Source: Oscillospiraceae bacterium (lineage in GTDB: Bacteria > Bacillota > Clostridia > Oscillospirales > Oscillospiraceae). From it: 38,081 nt of DNA. Below, piece after piece: positions 33,675 to 38,081 of the stretch. The position numbers were made by a program, and so were the translations under genes. The stretch spans positions 1 through 38,081 of the forward strand of contig JAFSZH010000082.1 of the NCBI GenBank assembly GCA_017455685.1, written 5' to 3'. Positions within the stretch are counted from its first letter, which is position 1, and every line of letters starts with the position of its first letter. The notes beneath the pieces were generated by a model. That model saw nothing but the letters and a program-made list of their open reading frames with translations. It searched no databases and was not told where the DNA came from.

Positions 33675-34751
33675 TCAGGAGAACAGGATCTTCGTGTTGC
33701 CGATGCACCAGGATTCCGGGAACAGAGGCAGGAACAGATAGCCCTGCTCCTGCAGCTGGGGCACGGCCCGCTGGAAAGCGAAGAGGGTGGCGGCGTTCCA
33801 GTCATGGCTGAGGATCATGGCGATGTTCATCGTCCTGATCTCATACATGGCCGTATTGTAGGCGGTGTATCCGTCCGGGTTGGCAACGCTGTTGTCAAAG
33901 ATGTCGCAGGACCAGTCCACCCAGACGTAGCCCAGCTCATCCAGCACCGCCAGCATTTCTTCTTTGGGCAGCTTGGCAAAGGCCCAGGCGGAACCGCCGG
34001 GGAAGCGGAAGATGCCGGGCTTGAAGCCGGTGCTGTCATAGACCCATTGATCCTGCTGCTCCACCATCTCCCGGAAGCTGTCGATGCCCTTGCCGTACAC
34101 GTTGCCGTAGATCTCATACTGGTGGGAATAGGTGTGATTTTGGATGCTGTGTCCGCCCATGGCCTCGGCCCGGAGGATGCCGCGCTCCGTCTCCTCGGTG
34201 TCGTCGTAGTCGCTGGAGTTGGCCTCCCGGGAGGTGAAAAACGTGACGTAAGCGCCGTACTGCGCCGCAGCCTCCAGGAAGCTGTTGGTGACGTAGGTCG
34301 GGCCGTCGTCAAAGGTCCAGTAACAGATCTTGGCGTCGGACTCTCCGGCCACGATCTTCTCCTCCAGCTGCCGGATCTTTCCGGCGTACTCCTCCCGGAG
34401 CGCGAGCGTGTTCTCGTAAATGTTGTCCAGCATGTCGACGCGCTCCTGCAGCGCCGCCGCGGTCTCCCGCCGGGATGCGATCTCCCCGTCCAGACGGGCG
34501 ATCTCCTCCTGCACCCGGGCGCCCTCGTCGCCGGCCCGGGACAGGTCCTCTTTTATTTCCTCGGCCCGCTCGGCCAGCTGCCGCTCCAGCGCGTCGGTAT
34601 CGGCCTTCACCTGCTCTGTCTCGGTCTCCAGATCGCTGATCTGCCGGGTGTAGTCCTCCGCGGGGAAGGTATAGTAAGAAACGGCGGTCACGGCGCAGAA
34701 GATCACGCCGGCGGCGGCCAGTGCCGCCAGGATCCAGTTAACGATCTTCAT
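33675..34751 (-). CDS. Membrane-anchored polysaccharide deacetylase with N-terminal coiled coil
   Basis: Removes N-acetyl groups from a wall polysaccharide or peptidoglycan outside the membrane. The order is: one transmembrane helix (about 5-27), a long coiled coil (about 33-137), then a NodB-type carbohydrate esterase family 4 domain. The metal and catalytic motifs are complete: TFDDGP (146-151), HTYSH (206-210), FRFPGG (248-253), VDWSCD (278-283) and LSHD (314-317). The length is 358 residues. The coiled coil between anchor and enzyme is not part of the basic deacetylase design and suggests assembly with a partner. Its ATG lies inside the end of the preceding gene (14-base overlap), which itself encodes a one-helix coiled-coil protein. 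Confidence 0.93.
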   Translation of the reverse strand: MKIVNWILAALAAAGVIFCAVTAVSYYTFPAEDYTRQISDLETETEQVKADTDALERQLAERAEEIKEDLSRAGDEGARVQEEIARLDGEIASRRETAAALQERVDMLDNIYENTLALREEYAGKIRQLEEKIVAGESDAKICYWTFDDGPTYVTNSFLEAAAQYGAYVTFFTSREANSSDYDDTEETERGILRAEAMGGHSIQNHTYSHQYEIYGNVYGKGIDSFREMVEQQDQWVYDSTGFKPGIFRFPGGSAWAFAKLPKEEMLAVLDELGYVWVDWSCDIFDNSVANPDGYTAYNTAMYEIRTMNIAMILSHDWNAATLFAFQRAVPQLQEQGYLFLPLFPESWCIGNTKILFS

Positions 34752-35208
34752 TTAGATACGCCTCCACCTTCGTCATGCCGTCGAGCCAGGCATTGTACAC
34801 CGTGAGATAATACGAGATCTCCTCGTCGGCTTCCTTCGTTTCCACTTCACTCTGCAGCCGGGCGATCTCCTCATCCAGCGAGCCGAGCTCCGCTTCCATC
34901 TCCGCGGCCTTCTCTTTGGCGGCGTCCACCAGCTGCCGATCCTGCGCCAGCTGGTTCTCGCTGCCCTCCAGGGAGTTGGGGTCCACCTGATTATAGGCGG
35001 CCTTCGCCTCGTCCAGCGCCGCCTGGGCCTCCGCCGTCGCCTTCTCGTTCTCCATGCGCAGCTGAGCGGTCCTGCCCCGGTAATTCATGCCCATGAATAC
35101 GGACCCCGCCAGTACCAGGACCAGCAGAGCGCATATCACCGTCTGCACGGTCTTTTTCTTCTTGACCGCCGTTCTCTCCGTTTTTCTGCTCACGATCTGA
35201 TTCTCCAC
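34738..35208 (-). CDS. Single-pass membrane protein with long coiled coil, coupled to the deacetylase
   Basis: No named family is recognised. The 156-residue protein has a basic N-terminal tail (about 1-21, RKTERTAVKKKK), one transmembrane helix (about 22-41), and then an extracellular alpha-helical coiled coil (about 48-135) rich in Ala, Glu, Lys and Leu, ending in a short SYYLTVYNAWLDGM segment. The layout resembles the deacetylase N-terminus encoded next, and the two genes overlap by 14 bases, so a heteromeric coiled-coil complex is plausible. The start may be GTG 35208 or GTG 35193; GGAG lies nine bases before the latter, so the first five residues are uncertain. Confidence 0.8.
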   Translation of the reverse strand: MENQIVSRKTERTAVKKKKTVQTVICALLVLVLAGSVFMGMNYRGRTAQLRMENEKATAEAQAALDEAKAAYNQVDPNSLEGSENQLAQDRQLVDAAKEKAAEMEAELGSLDEEIARLQSEVETKEADEEISYYLTVYNAWLDGMTKVEAYLNEDR

Positions 35209-35250
35209 TCTTTTCTTTCCGATGCACCGGTTATTTTTGAATGCTGTGCT

Positions 35251-35279
35251 ATTATACGCCGTTCTCCCCGTAAAAGAAA
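35251..35279 (-). promoter_or_regulatory. Possible promoter of the coiled-coil/deacetylase operon
   Basis: A perfect minus-strand TATAAT (35251-35256) 42 bases before the GTG. The hexamer 17 bases upstream (35274-35279) reads TTTCTT, a weak -35. Confidence 0.5.
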
Positions 35280-35318
35280 GCCGATTTTCCCGGAAAAATG
35301 GAAAATCGGCTGTTTTTT
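35279..35318. terminator. Terminator behind the hflKC-glycosyltransferase operon
   Basis: A 12-bp stem (35279-35290 with 35300-35311). On the minus strand it follows the glycosyltransferase stop and is followed by TTCTTTTA. The plus strand has a T-run at 35313-35319, though no plus-strand gene ends here. Confidence 0.8.
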
Positions 35319-36394
35319 TATTCTTCGTACAGCGCCGCCAGGGCGTCCGCCGACCGGTCCAGGTCGTATTCCGTCGTCACACGGCGATAAGCCTCCCGGC
35401 CCAGGGCGGCGCTCCTCTCCGGATCGACCAGCAGGGACAGCAGGTTTTCCGCCATGGCCTCCGTATCTCCCGGAGCGCACGCGGTCCCGCAGCCCCGGCA
35501 GAGCTCTCTTCCGGCTCCCACGTCCGTCACCGCCAGAGGCAGGGCGCAGCTCATGGCCTCCAGGATGGAAAAGCTCATGGCCTCGTTGAACAAAGCGGAG
35601 CTCACGTAGGCGTCCGCCGAGCGCAGCAGGGTCTCCGTATCGGTCCGGTAACCCGCCTGGATCACCTGCGTTTCCAGCCCCAGCTCCCGGATGCGGCGGG
35701 AGATCATGCCGTACTCCTCCCCGTCTCCGGCGATCACGACAGCAAAGGGCCGGTCCGTCAGCTCCCGCAGCCGGGCCGCGGCGTTCAGCAGGAAGAAAAG
35801 TCCCTTTTCCGGCGCATAGCGGGCGAATGTCAGGAAAATAAAGGTATCCCCCGCAAGACCGTACTCCTGCCGGATAGCGTTCAGCTTTTCCGGCAAGGGC
35901 CGGGGCCGCACGCCGTTGGGGATCACCCGGATCCTGTCGGGGCAGACGCCGTTATCCCGCAGCAGCGCCGCGCCCGGGTCATAGAGCGCCACGACCGCGG
36001 CGTCACGGGGGGTGATCAGCCGGTTCACGAGCCGCCACGCCGCCCCCTGCCGGATGGACAGGTGGCCGGTGAAGACTACCCGGGTCTCCCGCCGCCAGAG
36101 CCGGGAGAGCACGGCGATCACGTTCTCCCGGGGATACTGGGCGTGGATCGCCGTGATCTGATGGTCCCGGCAGTAAGCCGCCAGCTTTCGGGCGGCGGAG
36201 AGGGTCCGGACCGGCCGCAGGTCCAGCCGCAGCACCGGATAACCCGCCCGCTCCGCCTTCTCACTGAGCTCTCCCCCCTCCTGAAAAGCCAGATGGCACG
36301 TGTGCCCCCGGGCGGAGAAGAGCTCCATGAGATCGTAAACGTATTTTTCCGTGCCCGCCCTGCCGGCGTAGCTGATGAGATACAAGAGGTTCAA
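35318..36394 (-). CDS. Glycosyltransferase family 4 (group 1)
   Basis: Transfers a sugar from a nucleotide donor to a lipid- or polysaccharide-linked acceptor at the cytoplasmic membrane face. The 358-residue GT-B protein has an N-terminal Gly-rich acceptor loop (SYAGRAGTEKYVYDLMELF) and a C-terminal donor half with FARYAPEKGLFFLL, AGDGEEY, and the EX7E motif EAMSFSILE that binds the nucleotide sugar. I place the start at TTG 36394: AAGGAAG is five bases upstream, and translation from there begins at NLLYLISYAGR, the usual GT4 opening. A longer ATG reading from 36442 would overlap hflC and adds non-homologous residues. It follows the hflC stop by 13 bases, so it is co-transcribed with hflKC. 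Confidence 0.9.
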   Translation of the reverse strand: MNLLYLISYAGRAGTEKYVYDLMELFSARGHTCHLAFQEGGELSEKAERAGYPVLRLDLRPVRTLSAARKLAAYCRDHQITAIHAQYPRENVIAVLSRLWRRETRVVFTGHLSIRQGAAWRLVNRLITPRDAAVVALYDPGAALLRDNGVCPDRIRVIPNGVRPRPLPEKLNAIRQEYGLAGDTFIFLTFARYAPEKGLFFLLNAAARLRELTDRPFAVVIAGDGEEYGMISRRIRELGLETQVIQAGYRTDTETLLRSADAYVSSALFNEAMSFSILEAMSCALPLAVTDVGAGRELCRGCGTACAPGDTEAMAENLLSLLVDPERSAALGREAYRRVTTEYDLDRSADALAALYEE

Positions 36395-36407
36395 AGCGGC
36401 TTCCTTC

Positions 36408-37295
36408 TCAGTAGAACAGCTGGGCGATGGGGCTGTCCGCATCCAGGATCAGGGTCTTTTCCTGGCCGGTCATGGACTCCCGCAGGGCGTCCAGCGCGAT
36501 CATGAAGGTGTAGAACTCCGCCTCCTCCGGGGAATCGTAGACCTCGGAGAGGATACGCATGTACTCCGCGTCCCCCTCGGCCCGGACGGTGGCCGCCTGG
36601 GCTTCCGCCTCCGCCAGCAGGATCTGCACCTGCCGGTCGGCGGTATTGCGGATGGATTTGGCTTCGCTCTCGCCCTCGGCCAGGTAGCCGGCGGCGATGT
36701 TGTTCCGCTCGGAGATCATGCGGTTGAAGACGGCGGTCTTGTTGTCGTCGGGCAGGTCGATCTTCTTGGTCTCCACGGCGATCAGGTCGATGCCGTAACG
36801 CTCGAAGGAGCTGCCGATGTTGGCCATGATGGCGCCCACCAGCCGGCCGTCCCGGCCGGAGATGATCTCCGCCTGGGTCATGGAGCTGATGACGGTTTTC
36901 AGCGCGTTGTAGACGTTGGCGTTGATGCGGCTCTCCGCGTTGGTGACGGACCCGGACAGCGTCTCGATGAACAGCCGGGGGTCTTCGATGCGCCAGATGG
37001 CGAAGCAGTCGGCGATCAGCGTGGTCTTGTCCGCGGAGATCATGTCGCTGACGGGAAGGTCATAGAGCAGGACCGTGTTGGGCAGGGTGCTTGTCTGCTG
37101 CACGATGGGGATCTTGAAGTACAGCCCCGGCTCGCTCTTCACGTCCACCACCGCGCCGAACTGGCGCACGATGCCGTATTCGTTCTGGTGGACCACGTAG
37201 AAGCAGGATTCAAACAGGATCAGGAGCAGCACGACGACCACGATCACGATCGCCGTACGAATAGGATGGGCAGGTTTTTTCATTTCCGTGTTCAT
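36408..37295 (-). CDS. hflC: HflC, SPFH-domain membrane protein
   Basis: Forms with HflK a large membrane ring that regulates the FtsH protease and membrane-protein quality control. The 295-residue protein has one N-terminal transmembrane helix (about 14-36), then the SPFH/band-7 domain (VHQNEYGIVRQFGAVVDV to the LPDDNKTAVFNRM region), and a helical C-terminal part rich in Ala and Glu (AEGESEAKSIRNTADRQV). ATG 37295 is preceded by GGGAGG eight bases upstream; the GTG at 37313 that overlaps the hflK stop lacks a site. ftsH is not in the window. Confidence 0.94.
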   Translation of the reverse strand: MNTEMKKPAHPIRTAIVIVVVVLLLILFESCFYVVHQNEYGIVRQFGAVVDVKSEPGLYFKIPIVQQTSTLPNTVLLYDLPVSDMISADKTTLIADCFAIWRIEDPRLFIETLSGSVTNAESRINANVYNALKTVISSMTQAEIISGRDGRLVGAIMANIGSSFERYGIDLIAVETKKIDLPDDNKTAVFNRMISERNNIAAGYLAEGESEAKSIRNTADRQVQILLAEAEAQAATVRAEGDAEYMRILSEVYDSPEEAEFYTFMIALDALRESMTGQEKTLILDADSPIAQLFY

Positions 37296-37309
37296 GTTCG
37301 ATCCTCCCT

Positions 37310-38081
37310 TCACAGTACGTTCTCACCGTCGGCGACGGCGACCTGGGCGAAGGTGTCCAGCGGCAGCACTGTGGTGAGCTCGCTGCCGTCCTTGCCCATG
37401 ATGATGACCTTCATATCCGGGAACACCCTGGCAATGGTCTCGTAGAACAGACGCTGCCGGGTGATCTCCTGGAACTTGGAGTATTCCTCATAAAGCTCCC
37501 GGAACCGGTTTGCCTGGCCCTGGGCCTCGGCGACGCGGGACTGTCTGTAGGCCTCCGCCTGCTGCAGGATCTGGTCGGCGTTGGCTCGGGCGGCCGGGAT
37601 CTGCTCGTTGGCGTACTTGTTGGCGTTGTTGATGGCGGTCTCCGCCTCCTGCTTGGAGGTCTCCACCGCCTTGAACGCCTGCTGCACCTCCAGCGTAGGC
37701 GGCTCGGCGTCCTGCATGGCGATGTTCACCAGCGCGATGCCCAGGTCCTCCTGCTCCAGACGGTTGACGATCTTGTCCCGGATGGCGGCCTGGATCTCCG
37801 CCTTGCCGGTGGTGATCACGTCATCCACCCCGTACAGGCCGATGGTGTCGCGGATATAGCTCTGGCACAGCATTTTCAGGATCTGCACCGGCTCACGGCT
37901 GTTGTAAAGGTACTTCACCGGGTCGGTCACACGGTACTCCACGTAGAAGTCCACGTTGACGAAGTTGAAGTCCACGCTGATCATCAGCGACTCGTCCTCG
38001 ATGCTGGCGTTGTTGCTGAGGTTGTAGCCGATGGCAAAGCCCTGGGTCGCCTTGCTGACGATGGTCTTCTGCTGGATCAGC
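37310..38081 (-). CDS. hflK: HflK, SPFH-domain membrane protein (N-terminus beyond the window)
   Basis: Partner of HflC. The frame stays open to the right edge of the window: codons from 38080 read LIQQKTIVSKATQGFAIGY before the internal Met at 37984, so that Met is not the start. Visible are the SPFH core (VDFYVEYRVTDPVKYLYN, RDTIGLYGVDDVITTGKAEI), the long C-terminal helix (VETSKQEAETAINNANKYANE, QQAEAYRQSRVAEAQGQANRF) and the tail LPLDTFAQVAVADGENVL. The transmembrane segment and Gly-rich N-terminus lie outside. The stop is 14 bases before the hflC start. Confidence 0.93.
   Translation of the reverse strand, partial: LIQQKTIVSKATQGFAIGYNLSNNASIEDESLMISVDFNFVNVDFYVEYRVTDPVKYLYNSREPVQILKMLCQSYIRDTIGLYGVDDVITTGKAEIQAAIRDKIVNRLEQEDLGIALVNIAMQDAEPPTLEVQQAFKAVETSKQEAETAINNANKYANEQIPAARANADQILQQAEAYRQSRVAEAQGQANRFRELYEEYSKFQEITRQRLFYETIARVFPDMKVIIMGKDGSELTTVLPLDTFAQVAVADGENVL

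Overview
The window is chromosomal DNA from a GC-rich, endospore-lineage Firmicute. An Oscillospiraceae-type gut clostridium is the best guess, based on spoIIE, UPF0397/ECF transporters, Firmicute-type AGGAGG ribosome sites, sigma-A-like TTGACA-N17-TATAAT promoters, and very high GC that creates long antisense open frames. No species is claimed. I see no phage, insertion sequence, CRISPR array or rRNA.

Layout. Positions 1-320 hold a 71-nt perfectly paired hairpin element of unknown nature, a bidirectional terminator and a tRNA-Arg(CCG). Positions 320-4400 (minus strand) hold ahcY, then spoIIE translationally coupled to a small membrane protein. spoIIE is interrupted by one in-frame TAG. Positions 4597-12034 are a minus-strand housekeeping run, uvrA > recD2 > comFC > mreB > GNAT acetyltransferase, read from a strong promoter at 12089-12117. 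Positions 12251-16273 (plus strand) form a compact ECF transporter locus: a fused double ATPase, an EcfT membrane protein, a SAM hydrolase-type (DUF62) enzyme, and a UPF0397-type S component with its own promoter.

Positions 16397-24147 are a plant-glycoside utilisation locus: a GPH sugar symporter, a domain-permuted GH3 beta-glucosidase and a GH78 alpha-L-rhamnosidase on the minus strand, facing a divergent AraC regulator. Neither glycosidase has a signal peptide, so import first and cytoplasmic cleavage of rhamnosyl-glucosides is the likely scheme. tRNA-Thr(GGT) and tRNA-Asp(GTC) follow, then a Cys-rich DUF2284 protein converging on an aldo/keto reductase with two 4Fe-4S motifs.

Positions 26397-30106 (plus strand) carry prfA, a TsaC-CoaE fusion and an M18 aminopeptidase. 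Positions 30161-36394 hold surface-glycan genes: a DHHW protein, a VanZ-like protein, an O-antigen ligase-like polymerase, a polysaccharide deacetylase paired with a second membrane coiled-coil protein, and a GT4 glycosyltransferase. The GT4 gene lies 13 bases behind hflC, with hflK running off the right edge.

The points most worth follow-up are: the amber codon in spoIIE together with complete absence of TAG as a terminal stop among 29 genes here, although prfA (RF1) looks intact; the ECF/SAM-hydrolase locus, which suggests uptake of an adenosyl or methionine-related compound; the hairpin element at 12-82; and the TsaC-CoaE fusion directly behind prfA.
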